Shown here piece by piece: positions 1-7,589 of a stretch of 64,000 nucleotides of DNA. The stretch is from Bacillus sp. RO1. GTDB taxonomy: Bacteria > Bacillota > Bacilli > Bacillales > Bacillaceae_I. The position numbers were made by a program, and so were the translations under genes. The stretch's first letter is position 1. Each line of letters starts with the position of its first letter. The stretch covers positions 17,805 through 81,804 of the forward strand of contig NZ_JAAZWB010000048.1 in NCBI RefSeq assembly GCF_012524115.1, written 5' to 3'. The notes under the pieces were generated by a model, which saw only the letters and a program-made list of their open reading frames with translations, had not been told where the DNA came from and made no database searches.

Positions 1-55
1 CCATACAAGCAAGACATTCCTCTAAACACTTTTGGTGCACTTCATTACTTAACAT
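1..55 (-). CDS. Partial N-terminus, Cys-rich four-helix copper-binding-like protein
   Basis: The reverse strand gives an ATG at 53-55 behind an AAAGGAG site, opening 18 codons (MLSNEVHQKCLEECLACM) that run off the window edge. The regular His/Cys spacing (HQKCLEECLAC) resembles the start of the small four-helix-bundle copper-storage family (YhjQ/Csp-like, DUF326), in which CxxxC pairs line the bundle. Only the first helix is visible, so the family call is an inference from a short motif. Confidence 0.5.
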   Translation of the reverse strand, partial: MLSNEVHQKCLEECLACM

Positions 56-237
56 AAATTAATAGCTCCTTTCAAAAGTAGTTTCTGTATTAGTTTACCC
101 GTTAACCTATGTATATAACTTAAAAGAGAAAACTCCTAAGAATCTGCAAGGTTTTGTCACAAAATATAAAAATGGATTGAATTTACATATAGTATTTGAA
201 ATAATCAGAAATATAAAACATATTAGGAGTGACGTTA

Positions 238-714
238 TTGAAAGTGAAAAAAATGAAAGAACCAGTTATCAAAAATCTGGACGATCTAAAATTAACAGGG
301 TTTCGGGTATTATGCGCAGGGGAAGAGTATCCAGTTGAAATACCGAAAGCTTCACAGCTTCTAGAATCACGCCTATCTGAAATTAAAAACGTGAAGAATG
401 GCAATGTTCAATTCGGGGCTTTCATAGTAGATATCCTTTCAGAAGAGGAAGATGGTTATTGGGTGGCGGTTGAAGTGGAAGAGTTTGAAGATACACCTGA
501 GGGGATGTTCACGCTGACAGTTCCTGCACAAAGGTATGCATCAGCAAAGTATGCGGGACCGGCCACTGGCATTTTTAATGCGTATGATGAATTACATAGC
601 TGGGCTGCTGAGCAAGGGTACCAAAGACTTAAAAACAAATGGCATGTGGAAATCTTTGAATCTTGGGAAGACCCTAATAACCTAGTAGTTGATTTATTAG
701 ATACCATTGAATAA
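238..714 (+). CDS. GyrI-like small-molecule-binding domain protein
   Basis: A protein of about 158 residues that looks like a stand-alone GyrI/AraC effector-binding domain (SOUL-like fold), as found at the C-terminus of BmrR- and Rob-type regulators. The pattern seen is an N-terminal strand (LTGFRVLCAGEEY), a mid segment with acidic strands (YWVAVEVEEFED) and the typical MFTLTVPAQRYASAKYAGP strand-turn near residue 95-115, followed by a helix with HSWAAEQGY. There is no DNA-binding domain. I choose the TTG at 238 because AGGAG at 225-229 is 8 nt upstream; the GTG at 229 overlaps the ribosome binding site. A VOC gene follows after 13 nt, so the two are probably co-transcribed. The bound ligand cannot be told. 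Confidence 0.75.
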   Translation: MKVKKMKEPVIKNLDDLKLTGFRVLCAGEEYPVEIPKASQLLESRLSEIKNVKNGNVQFGAFIVDILSEEEDGYWVAVEVEEFEDTPEGMFTLTVPAQRYASAKYAGPATGIFNAYDELHSWAAEQGYQRLKNKWHVEIFESWEDPNNLVVDLLDTIE

Positions 715-727
715 AGGGGATGCTGAA

Positions 728-1147
728 ATGACAGGGAGATTATGGAGAGTGGGAACGACGTATATTCCAGTTACAGATGTTAATGCTTCTGCTGAATGGT
801 ATATAAGTAAGTTGGGGGCGGATTTGAGTTATCAGGATCAGGACAAAGCTATAATCAATCTTGCAGACCAAAGTATGTTTCTTGTAAAAGCAGAGGAAGG
901 GCAAACCTCGAATTTTACGGATGCAAACGGACAGATTCGTTTCTCTTTAACTTTTGAAGTAGATGGTTTAAGCGCGTTAGAAACCATGCATCAAGATTTT
1001 ATAGAGAGAGGTATAAAGGTAGGCGAGATTGAAAACAGAGGGCATGCTGGAAGAAATTTTGTTTTTGAAGATCTAGATGGGAATAAGTTTGATGTGTGGA
1101 GCGAGTTGAGTGTGAAGTTTAAAGAAGAATATTTTAACCGACAATAA
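728..1147 (+). CDS. VOC (glyoxalase/bleomycin-resistance) family protein
   Basis: A 139-residue vicinal-oxygen-chelate protein. Two beta-alpha-beta-beta-beta modules are visible: VTDVNASAEWYISKLGADL near the N-terminus and FEDLDGNKFDVWSE near the C-terminus, the usual last strand carrying a metal-ligand acidic residue (FEDLDGN). VOC proteins include lyases, dioxygenases and drug-binding proteins, and nothing here decides the substrate. The ATG at 728 is preferred over 707 because AAGGGG at 714-719 lies 8 nt upstream. It lies just downstream of the GyrI-like gene, a pairing that would fit small-molecule binding or detoxification, which is inference. Confidence 0.75.
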   Translation: MTGRLWRVGTTYIPVTDVNASAEWYISKLGADLSYQDQDKAIINLADQSMFLVKAEEGQTSNFTDANGQIRFSLTFEVDGLSALETMHQDFIERGIKVGEIENRGHAGRNFVFEDLDGNKFDVWSELSVKFKEEYFNRQ

Positions 1148-1151
1148 CAAT

Positions 1152-1430
1152 TCAAGACATTTTCTCTAACGGTCTAAACAGTATGGAGTAGATTATTTTT
1201 GTAAGTAATAAGGAAAGTCTGGTTTCCTGAAATGTATTTAGTAAAGAAGGGTCATTCCATAATGATTTAAGGGTATCTTCAAGAATGCGTTCTGCTTCCT
1301 CGGTTGAAGAGACTTGGCAACGAACAGTTTGGTAGAGAAATACCTCATATTGGTCATAAAATAATTCAAAAGCAGCTTGATCCTTGGCAGTGATAATGTC
1401 ATATAGCTGTTGTTTATTAATTTTCATCAT
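1152..1430 (-). CDS. Sigma-70 region-2-like fragment protein
   Basis: A 92-residue protein with the ECF-sigma N-terminal pattern (KDQAAFELFYDQYEVFLYQTV, then a helix EEAERILEDTLKSLW) but ending before any region 4. A normal ECF factor is about 160-190 residues; compare the complete one at 8336-8890. A good AGGAGT site sits upstream of the ATG, so it is likely translated. It may be a truncated sigma gene or a small region-2-only protein able to touch RNA polymerase. The convergent VOC gene ends 4 nt away and I see no hairpin between them. Confidence 0.55.
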   Translation of the reverse strand: MMKINKQQLYDIITAKDQAAFELFYDQYEVFLYQTVRCQVSSTEEAERILEDTLKSLWNDPSLLNTFQETRLSLLLTKIIYSILFRPLEKMS

Positions 1431-1535
1431 TAACTCCTAAAGTGTAACATAGTTCTTTTATACCACTTTTACTGTATGTGCAAACCAAGTAATGTGTTTG
1501 GATATACAAGTGAAACTTGTGCCTACAGCAATAGG

Positions 1536-1721
1536 TTAATAAAAGGGGATAGGGAAAGCCGTATGTCGCTTTTCCTTTACCAGTTCCCGATGCTCTAGCA
1601 GAACACGAACCCATTGAGGCGGTTTGTATTTAGAGTCTTCTTTATTCTTTCTGAATGGAGTAATATAAAGGTGCCACCCAAGCGCTTTTTCTAACTCAGA
1701 AAGGGGCTTGTGCTTAATCCA
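1536..1721 (-). pseudogene. Unidentified gene remnant (61-codon open frame without start)
   Basis: Reading leftwards from a TAG at 1722-1724, an open frame WIKHKPLSELEKALGW...FPIPFY ends at TAA 1536-1538. The composition (ELEKALGWHLYITPF, PPQWVRVLLEHREL) looks like a real soluble protein, yet there is no ATG, GTG or TTG near its beginning and no ribosome binding site. It is probably the 3' end of a decayed gene. I do not recognise the family. Confidence 0.3.
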
Positions 1722-1787
1722 CTATAAAACTTCGTTATCAAAATGAATAAAAAATAGCGCTTTACAAGATTAGCTAGGAGGAGAACG

Positions 1788-2363
1788 ATGACAAATAATA
1801 CTGCAAGCGAAAAAAGTCTATCACCAGAACAAGTGGAAGAATTAATATCGGTTTTAAAGAAGCGGTTTGAGAAAAACATGCATCGTCATGAAGGTCTTGT
1901 ATGGGATATTGTTCAGGAAAAGCTGCAAAGTAATGCAGAAAAACTTTGGTCTCTACATGAAATGGAAAGAACCGAGGGAGAGCCAGATGTCATTGGGTAT
2001 GACACAGAAAAAGATGAGTTCCTATTTTGCGATTGCTCTAAAGAGAGTCCAAAAGGCCGCAGAAGTGTGTGCTATGATCATGCAGCACTAGAGGCAAGAA
2101 AAAAGTTCAAACCTGAAAATAGTGCCTTGAATATGGCAACTGAAATGGGAATCGAAATGTTAACAGAAGAACAATATAGAGAAATACAAAAGCTTGGGGA
2201 ATTCGATTTAAAAACATCCAGCTGGGTGCAAACACCGGATGAAATTAGAAAGCTTGGCGGTGCATTATTCTGCGATCGTCGTTTTAATCACGTTTTCATG
2301 TACCACAATGGAGCTGATTCTTATTATGGTGCGCGAGGGTTTCGTGGGATGCTAAGGGTATAA
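1788..2363 (+). CDS. DUF4256 family protein
   Basis: A 191-residue soluble protein that I recognise as DUF4256. The characteristic segments are an N-terminal helix (SPEQVEELISVLKKRFEKN), LWSLHEMERTEGEPDVIGYD, FCDCSKESPKGRRSVCYDHAALEARKKFKP, a MLTEEQYREIQKLGEFDLKTSSWV stretch and a C-terminal FCDRRFNHVFMYHNGADSYYGARGFRG. The family has no established function that I know of. A TAGGAGGAG site precedes the ATG by 7 nt, and a terminator follows, so it is monocistronic. Confidence 0.8.
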   Translation: MTNNTASEKSLSPEQVEELISVLKKRFEKNMHRHEGLVWDIVQEKLQSNAEKLWSLHEMERTEGEPDVIGYDTEKDEFLFCDCSKESPKGRRSVCYDHAALEARKKFKPENSALNMATEMGIEMLTEEQYREIQKLGEFDLKTSSWVQTPDEIRKLGGALFCDRRFNHVFMYHNGADSYYGARGFRGMLRV

Positions 2364-2379
2364 AAACCGATATGTTAAA

Positions 2380-2415
2380 AAGACGTGGAAGGTAGGATGC
2401 TTCTGCGTTTTTTTA
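2380..2415 (+). terminator. Terminator after the DUF4256 gene
   Basis: Inverted repeat ACG(TG)GAAG / CTTC(TG)CGT with a 9-nt loop followed by seven T residues. Confidence 0.75.
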
Positions 2416-2500
2416 TATTTAATTGGAAACTTTTTTATCTATTAAACGTATATAGACAAGAGTGAAAGTACAGTTAAAGTAAGGAGGCATTACATATCGA

Positions 2501-2908
2501 TTGAAAATAGTAGTCAGTAAGATATTAATAGTAGTAAGTATACCGTTACTCTTCGTACTCTGGTTTTATAATCATGAAGTAATTGATGGAGAATATTCTA
2601 AACTAACAATTAAAATGCCAGATGAAGGTGTGACTGTCATCGAGGAGAAAGAGCGTCTGGTAGAAATCATTAATGACATTAATAAAAGTCCACGAAATTT
2701 CGGTACAGAGACACCTTGGTACAACTATGAACTTGCAAGTCTCATCTTTGAAAATGAAAGTGGAGATAGCAAGGCGCTTCATTATATGATGGAGAACCAA
2801 AATATAAAAATAAGTTTTGGTGAGATTGATACAAATATAGTGTTTGAGGAAGAGGACTTTCGAGAGAGTGAAAAAGCTTCAGCAGCCGTAATGGAAAATG
2901 AAGACTAG
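2501..2908 (+). CDS. Membrane-anchored hypothetical protein
   Basis: A 135-residue protein starting at TTG 2501 behind AAGGAGG at 2481-2487. An N-terminal hydrophobic stretch (residues 4-23, IVVSKILIVVSIPLLFVLWFY) is either a membrane anchor or an uncleaved signal; no lipobox Cys is present. The rest is an acidic extracytoplasmic domain (EEKERLVEIINDINKSPRNFG, FGEIDTNIVFEEEDF). I do not recognise the family. A tiny frame starting at 2898 overlaps its end. Confidence 0.6.
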   Translation: MKIVVSKILIVVSIPLLFVLWFYNHEVIDGEYSKLTIKMPDEGVTVIEEKERLVEIINDINKSPRNFGTETPWYNYELASLIFENESGDSKALHYMMENQNIKISFGEIDTNIVFEEEDFRESEKASAAVMENED

Positions 2909-3008
2909 GAAAAAAGTGATACTAAAACATGAAACCGTGGAAACATATAGCATCAATGGTCAAACCTTTGAAATTATTCCTTATCATCAACCTTATTTAC
3001 AGATTTGA
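2898..3008 (+). CDS. Possible 36-residue ORF overlapping the upstream gene
   Basis: ATG at 2898 overlaps the 3' end of the preceding gene by 11 nt and encodes MKTRKKVILKHETVETYS followed by about 18 more residues. Overlap suggests translational coupling, but the ribosome binding site is weak and there is no recognisable domain. It could also be an uninterrupted stretch of leftover sequence. Confidence 0.3.
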   Translation: MKTRKKVILKHETVETYSINGQTFEIIPYHQPYLQI

Positions 3009-3032
3009 AAGACATGTTAGGGACTATCAAGA

Positions 3033-3188
3033 CCCGAAGCATCGCTAGGAAAGCAAGAATGGTAACAGAAAGGGCGTCTCTAAGCCCGAAATGTTGCAAA
3101 GAAAGAAAATACGGTAAGAGAGAGGTCTCCTCTACGCCCGAAGTGTTGAAATGAAAGAGAAAACGGTCACAGAGAGGCTTCTCATGCC
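3033..3188. repeat. Three degenerate tandem repeats, 52-nt period
   Basis: CCCGAA blocks recur at 3033, 3085 and 3137, exactly 52 nt apart. Each unit also repeats a GGTNACAGA-like core and a TCTC box near its end. The same 52-nt period, and a GGTNACAGAnGG...TTC core, occur in the much better preserved array at 7345, so I take this as an eroded relative. It fills most of the gap between 3008 and 3239. Confidence 0.65.
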
Positions 3189-3238
3189 TTGAAAAGATCA
3201 AATGTATGTCAATATGGTAATAGATGGAGTGAATTATT

Positions 3239-3421
3239 ATGGGCGATGTAATTTTTCAACTAGTAGTTTTTGGGCTTTTAATACTCGGTAGTCTCTCTTT
3301 CACACTATTCATCAGAAGACTGCTTATTAATGCATCTTATAAGAATCAAAGATTAAATAATATAGAACAAAAGCTAGACACTATCATAGAAAAATTGGAG
3401 AAAGTAAACCGGTCTAATTGA
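3239..3421 (+). CDS. Small DUF4083-like membrane protein
   Basis: Sixty residues: an N-terminal transmembrane helix (residues 5-25, IFQLVVFGLLILGSLSFTLF), then a short basic loop and an amphipathic C-terminal helix (LNNIEQKLDTIIEKLEKVN). This layout and the closing EQKLDxIIEKLEK fit the DUF4083 family of small Bacillus membrane proteins. The function is unknown. It overlaps the beginning of the next open frame, so it is probably co-expressed with the GNAT gene. Confidence 0.6.
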   Translation: MGDVIFQLVVFGLLILGSLSFTLFIRRLLINASYKNQRLNNIEQKLDTIIEKLEKVNRSN

Positions 3422-3459
3422 ATCCCTATCAAATGATGGGTGCAAAGGAGAGAGCCACA

Positions 3460-3960
3460 TTGAAAATAAGACAACTAACACCAACTGATGCGGAAAACTA
3501 TAGAACCATTAGGCTTGAAGCACTGAAAAATAAACCGGAAGCATTCAGCTCCAGCTATGAAGATGAAGTTGAGTATTCTGTTGAAAAATATAGAGATAGA
3601 TTTAACAATGACCACACATATACCTATGGTGCTTTTAACGAAGATAATTTGGTAGGAACAGTAACCTTACTCTGTGAAACGAAAAAGAAAATTAAGCATA
3701 GAGCTACTATAGTAGCCATGTATGTCAAACCTGATCAGCGAAATTTAGGTGTTGGTAAAGCACTCATGAATGTCGCAATAAACAAAGCAAAAGAATTAAA
3801 GGGAATTGAACAAATCTATCTCGCAGTGACAGCGAGCAATGAACCTGCAAAGCGCTTATATACATCCTTGGGTTTTGGTACATATGGAATAGATAGACAC
3901 GGATTGAAGATAAATGATACCTTTTTTGAAGAGGAATTAATGGTGCTAATGTTAGCATAA
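3460..3960 (+). CDS. GNAT family N-acetyltransferase
   Basis: A 166-residue Gcn5-related acetyltransferase. The acetyl-CoA-binding motif A is clear (YVKPDQRNLGVGKALMNVAI, a variant of the Q/RxxGxG/A signature), followed by IEQIYLAVTASNEPAKRLYTSLGF, the typical motif-B strand and helix. The N-terminal IRQLTPTDAENYRTIRLEAL is the usual alpha1 region. The TTG at 3460 follows AAAGGAG by 9 nt and removes a 14-residue unmatched extension. The acceptor substrate is unknown. Confidence 0.85.
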   Translation: MKIRQLTPTDAENYRTIRLEALKNKPEAFSSSYEDEVEYSVEKYRDRFNNDHTYTYGAFNEDNLVGTVTLLCETKKKIKHRATIVAMYVKPDQRNLGVGKALMNVAINKAKELKGIEQIYLAVTASNEPAKRLYTSLGFGTYGIDRHGLKINDTFFEEELMVLMLA

Positions 3961-3968
3961 ATGTTTAC

Positions 3969-4012
3969 ATGGAACTTTTCTCACTAAGAGATGAGTTCCG
4001 TTTTTATTTTAA
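3969..4012 (+). terminator. Terminator after the GNAT gene
   Basis: GGAACT / AGTTCC arms around a loop with a secondary CTCA/TGAG pairing, followed by a T-rich run. Confidence 0.6.
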
Positions 4013-4101
4013 ATCAAAAATAATTTATTGATAATCAATAAATTATTTGGTATCATACTGTTAATTAATGTAAAGTAAATGGGTGGAAAGGGGATGTGAA
4101 G

Positions 4102-4527
4102 TTGAAAAAAATATCATTTATCATCACAATTATGTTGTTAATTTTATCAGGATGTAACCAATACAGAAGTGCCGTTATCCCAGCTGAAGGGACTTTTCAT
4201 TTGGCTCTTATTAATAACACCGATATTAATATTTACGGGTATGAGGTCAGCTATTCACAAGATGGAACACACAGAGGGGGAAGCGGAGGCGGTGTGTATG
4301 CTGATAATTCAAAGGTAAAGAAGGGGGATACGTTTACGTTCGACTTTAATCATGTTAATTTTCTCCAGGACAAAGAGGTTAGCTTTGTGATCACTGTATT
4401 TACTGGTAAACACCAAACGGAAAAAGTAACGTTAAGTTCTCCTGTTACCACCATGGTTTCAAAACTAGAAAGTATTTATTATGTAGAGATAACTGGAAAC
4501 AGTCCTGAAAGTTTAAAGGTTAATTAG
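4102..4527 (+). CDS. Putative lipoprotein
   Basis: The N-terminus KKISFIITIMLLILSGCNQ is a type II signal peptide with lipobox LSGC, so the mature protein of about 124 residues would be anchored by its N-terminal Cys outside the membrane. The mature part is beta-rich (FHLALINNTDINIYGYEVSYS, SFVITVFTG) and Gly-rich (GGSGGGVY). I see no named domain. The TTG at 4102 is chosen over GTG 4096 because AAAGGGG at 4088-4093 would otherwise be too close. A second lipoprotein gene follows 11 nt downstream. Confidence 0.7.
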   Translation: MKKISFIITIMLLILSGCNQYRSAVIPAEGTFHLALINNTDINIYGYEVSYSQDGTHRGGSGGGVYADNSKVKKGDTFTFDFNHVNFLQDKEVSFVITVFTGKHQTEKVTLSSPVTTMVSKLESIYYVEITGNSPESLKVN

Positions 4528-4538
4528 GTGTTGAATCA

Positions 4539-5090
4539 GTGATAGGGGATAAAAAAAACTACTTAATATATGTTGTATTAATTATGCTTTTCTTAACAGC
4601 GTGTAATTCACCAAATGAAATCACTGAATACATGAGAGAGGTAGATTCAACCAATCTATCAGGTGAAGCTGTTGACGGTATTGAATTAGGTATGAAGATC
4701 TCCAATGAAACATTTATAAAAAGTTATGGACGAGCAGAACAGGACCCAGATAACCATCAATATTCTGAGCAAGGCAGGCAATATGATCAGTACTGGCTTA
4801 AGGGACTTTGGCTCGGGATATATAGGGAAACGAAAGAGATTTTATCTTTAAGTATCATAGACAACAAGACATCTTATGTTGGAGACAGGATTGTGCTGGG
4901 TGATTCTATTGAGAAAGTAATTTCAGAATATGGTGAATTTTACTATACTTATCAGGATTTAGAGCAAAGTATCTATATCATAGGATATGTGGACCACTCC
5001 AACAATCTCCACCTATCGTTTACACATTCTAAGGGCAAAGTATCAGGTATTAATTTAAGTTATGCGTTTGATAAGTTGCTTTGGAATTGA
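4539..5090 (+). CDS. Putative lipoprotein
   Basis: A 183-residue protein with signal peptide YLIYVVLIMLFLTACNS (lipobox LTAC). The mature domain has two similar stretches (GIELGMKISNETFIKSYGRAEQD and RIVLGDSIEKVISEYGEFYYT), a duplicated pattern typical of small beta-alpha-beta extracytoplasmic domains. The GTG at 4539 lies 8 nt after TTAGGTG. It forms a pair with the preceding lipoprotein gene. The function is unknown. Confidence 0.7.
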   Translation: MIGDKKNYLIYVVLIMLFLTACNSPNEITEYMREVDSTNLSGEAVDGIELGMKISNETFIKSYGRAEQDPDNHQYSEQGRQYDQYWLKGLWLGIYRETKEILSLSIIDNKTSYVGDRIVLGDSIEKVISEYGEFYYTYQDLEQSIYIIGYVDHSNNLHLSFTHSKGKVSGINLSYAFDKLLWN

Positions 5091-5205
5091 AAATTGGAAA
5101 AAAATGTGGAACTAAATAAGTGTTCATTTCGTATAGGTATTGAATGTAAATGAGTGAGCATGTTGGCGGATTTAATGGCGGAAGTTAAAAATTGGGGGGA
5201 TTGAA

Positions 5206-5844
5206 ATGGCCAAACAGATAAAGTGGCTAGTAATCGGATCAATAGCAATTGGCTTAGTGTTCTCCGTTTATACGATAAACTTGTTTAAAGAAACTCGTGG
5301 ATATGCACAATATCACTCTCAATCCTTGATGAATGATACTTCCCGGCTGATTGGAAGCTTCCAAAGGAAAGAAGAAGTCCTTCAGCAAATTCTCCAAACA
5401 AAAACTCTGACACAAGCTCAAGTAGACCTGATTCGTGAAGACACTTATATTCTAATAAACTATTATGAAGACTATAATCGTTTGGCTATGAATCTGGATC
5501 GATACGAAAATAAAGGGTACTCCATCGTAGAGGCGGCCTTTGTAACGGAATCAGTCTTCAACCGTAAAATAGGCGAAATACAAGGAACGGATCAAACGAA
5601 AATAAAGCTGGACAATAAGTTTCTTGAAAAAATAGAGTTTCTAGTCGCCTTCAATCAACGCTGCTTGAATACTTTGGGGAAACATGTAAGGGGATTCGTC
5701 ATCCTAGATACTTCTATGGAAACGACGGATGAAAGGGAAGAACTAAGCAAAAACGGGATAAAAGAGGAATTTTGGGTGGAAATCTTGAAGCGTTTGGATA
5801 GAGAGGCTTTTGAAAAGCAAAGGGATTTAGAAATGTTGTTGTAA
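5206..5844 (+). CDS. Membrane-anchored hypothetical protein
   Basis: A 212-residue protein with one N-terminal transmembrane helix (about residues 7-26) and a long, mostly helical, charged outer or cytoplasmic part (FQRKEEVLQQILQTKTLTQAQVDLI; REDTYILINYYEDYNRLAMNLDRYE). A GGGGGGA site precedes the ATG. I do not recognise the family. It stands alone, closed by a strong terminator. Confidence 0.65.
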   Translation: MAKQIKWLVIGSIAIGLVFSVYTINLFKETRGYAQYHSQSLMNDTSRLIGSFQRKEEVLQQILQTKTLTQAQVDLIREDTYILINYYEDYNRLAMNLDRYENKGYSIVEAAFVTESVFNRKIGEIQGTDQTKIKLDNKFLEKIEFLVAFNQRCLNTLGKHVRGFVILDTSMETTDEREELSKNGIKEEFWVEILKRLDREAFEKQRDLEMLL

Positions 5845-5862
5845 TAGAATGAGGTATTATTA

Positions 5863-5900
5863 AAACGCTTGGGAATCAATTAGACCAAGCGTTTATTTTA
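5863..5900 (+). terminator. Rho-independent terminator
   Basis: AAACGCTTGG / CCAAGCGTTT perfect 10-bp stem with a 12-nt loop, then TATTTTAA. Confidence 0.85.
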
Positions 5901-5935
5901 ATGAATAAAAGATCAATCATCATTTTGCAGTTTGA

Positions 5936-6025
5936 ATCACGCCACTAGGCGACGAGCTTGAACTTATTCGTGAAGGGGAAGTTGGTAGCGATCTTGTACG
6001 AATTATTGACAGGAGAAGAGTTTAA
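5936..6025 (+). pseudogene. Short C-terminal gene remnant
   Basis: After a TGA at 5933-5935 the frame ITPLGDELELIREGEVGSDL...RRRV runs 29 codons to TAA 6023-6025. There is no start codon or ribosome binding site. It looks like the tail of a decayed soluble protein. It lies in the 310-base gap between the 5844 stop and the peptidase gene, whose remaining sequence I read as upstream region of the peptidase. Confidence 0.25.
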
Positions 6026-6208
6026 TAGTGAATGATATGTTTAAAGAACTAATCAAATGTGTTGTATAAGTACTTTTACCCATATATTTCCGTCTGTTAA
6101 TTGGCTGCAGCTATAAAAAGAGAGGAGTTTGTCCTTATTTACAGATAATTCTATAAACTTTATTCTATTTATGTAGGGTCACTAAATATCTGAAATGAGG
6201 AGGAAATT

Positions 6209-7279
6209 ATGAAAAAGATCAGTAAAACGGTACTAGCGTTATCTTTAACAGGGGTTATGACAATCGGGACGTTAACAACAGGTACCCTTCCAACAAGTGC
6301 GGTCGGAAATGGTCCCAACTATAACGGCAATGAGTCGATCCAAACCTCCATCCTTACTACATATGATGAGTTGGTAGAATACTTGCACAATCAAGATGCA
6401 AGTCAGCAGGCGATGGAGCTTGAGGTTATTGGTAAAACAGTGAAAAAACGAGATATTTATATGGCAAAATATATTAAAAACGAGGACAATCCAACTATTC
6501 TGTTTTTGACTCAGCAGCATGGAAATGAGCAACTGACAACAGAGGGTGCGATGGAATTCATCAAACATCTTGGAACCGGGAAAAATCAATCGGTATTGGA
6601 TCATGTCAATATCCTTGTTATTCCGATGCTGAATGCAGACGGTGCGATGGGTGATGTGTACTTTTCTACAGATAATTACATTGCAGACGGTGACCGTCAT
6701 TTGACGCGAGCAAATGCTAATAACTTTGACTTAAATCGTGAGCACGACAAAGCAATAGATGCTATGCAGCCTGAAGCACAGGCACTTCATACGAATGTGT
6801 TGGAGAAGTATGACATCGATTACATGATTGATTTACATCATCAAGGAACACAGAGTGAACGTGATGGGAAGCTTGTTTCCGGGTCTATTTTACATCCAAC
6901 AAGCCCTAATGTTGATCCGTCTGTAGTGGAGAAGTCCAAGCAGTTAGGTGCAGTGGTGTTCCATGAGATTGAGTCAAAAGGCTGGGGGCATCTTGGCAAG
7001 TATTCCGGTGGAAATACAGACAACATTGGTAGAAATGGAATAGCTTCGAGATATGATATCGCGACATTATTGTTTGAAATGAGAGGAATGTCCGACCACA
7101 CGAATCCATCAGCGATTCTTGGACAAAAGAGTAATGGATACTTGATCAAGCAGACGGTAAATACGCTTGATTCCACAGTTCAAGCCATTGCTGATGGTTC
7201 TATTAATACAGTTGATACTAGCTTTTGGGAGACACTACCTTTCCAGAACACAAGACAAGGTGAGGAAACCGACGAATAA
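6209..7279 (+). CDS. Secreted M14-family zinc carboxypeptidase
   Basis: A 356-residue exported metallopeptidase. Residues 1-31 are a Sec signal peptide (KKISKTVLALSLTGVMTIG...TSA). The catalytic domain shows the M14 elements in order: zinc ligands H104 and E107 in QQHGNEQ, LNADG, the substrate-carboxylate region NNFDLNRE, the third zinc ligand in DLHHQG (H210) and the catalytic Glu290 in LFEMRGMSDH. All key residues are present, so it should be active, probably as a carboxypeptidase releasing C-terminal residues or acting on cell-wall peptides; the substrate is not decided by sequence. AGGAGGAAATT precedes the ATG, and a strong terminator follows, so it is monocistronic. Confidence 0.85.
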   Translation: MKKISKTVLALSLTGVMTIGTLTTGTLPTSAVGNGPNYNGNESIQTSILTTYDELVEYLHNQDASQQAMELEVIGKTVKKRDIYMAKYIKNEDNPTILFLTQQHGNEQLTTEGAMEFIKHLGTGKNQSVLDHVNILVIPMLNADGAMGDVYFSTDNYIADGDRHLTRANANNFDLNREHDKAIDAMQPEAQALHTNVLEKYDIDYMIDLHHQGTQSERDGKLVSGSILHPTSPNVDPSVVEKSKQLGAVVFHEIESKGWGHLGKYSGGNTDNIGRNGIASRYDIATLLFEMRGMSDHTNPSAILGQKSNGYLIKQTVNTLDSTVQAIADGSINTVDTSFWETLPFQNTRQGEETDE

Positions 7280-7285
7280 AAAAGG

Positions 7286-7327
7286 AAAAGCTCGGGGCAC
7301 TTTGTAGATGTGCTCCGAGCTTTTTCT
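7286..7327 (+). terminator. Terminator after the M14 peptidase
   Basis: AAAGCTCGGGGCAC / GTGCTCCGAGCTTTTT long stem with a 9-nt loop and a T run. Confidence 0.9.
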
Positions 7328-7344
7328 TTGTGATCTTGACCGAT

Positions 7345-7588
7345 GAAGACCTGAGCACCAAAACTTTTGAGAGACAGAAGTCTTTATAATGGTTATGAAG
7401 ACCTGAGTTCCAAAATTTTCGGGAGACAGAAGTCTTCATAAAGGTTATGAAGACCTGGGCACCAAAGTTTTTGGGTAACAGAAGGCTTCATAGTACTTAT
7501 GAAGACCTGAGTTCAAAGACTTTTAGGTAATAGAGGTCTTCATCAAGGTCATGAAGACGTCAGTGACTGGTGACAGAGGTCTTCATCA
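7345..7588. repeat. 52-nt tandem array, GAAGAC family
   Basis: GAAGAC begins units at 7345, 7397, 7449, 7501 and 7553, exactly 52 nt apart; the fifth unit is shortened. The consensus carries arms TATGAAGAC and GTCTTCATA, which are perfect 9-bp complements, separated by about 29 nt inside a unit and by only 5 nt across the unit boundary. Units differ mainly in the interior. The array lies between the peptidase terminator and the stop codon of the anti-sigma gene, which it reaches. Confidence 0.9.
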
Positions 7589-7589
7589 A

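Noticed and set aside
1417..1614. 65-codon reverse frame overlapping the sigma fragment start
   Set aside because: Covers the ribosome binding site of the sigma-like gene and shows low-complexity composition; another frame in the same place (1536-1721) looks more protein-like.
2974..3201. 75-codon reverse frame over the 52-nt repeats at 3033
   Set aside because: Repeat-derived sequence with no ribosome binding site.
7345..7588. CRISPR array
   Set aside because: Repeats are directly tandem with a 52-nt step; there are no unique spacers of fixed length, and no cas gene is present. The same applies to 63772-64000.
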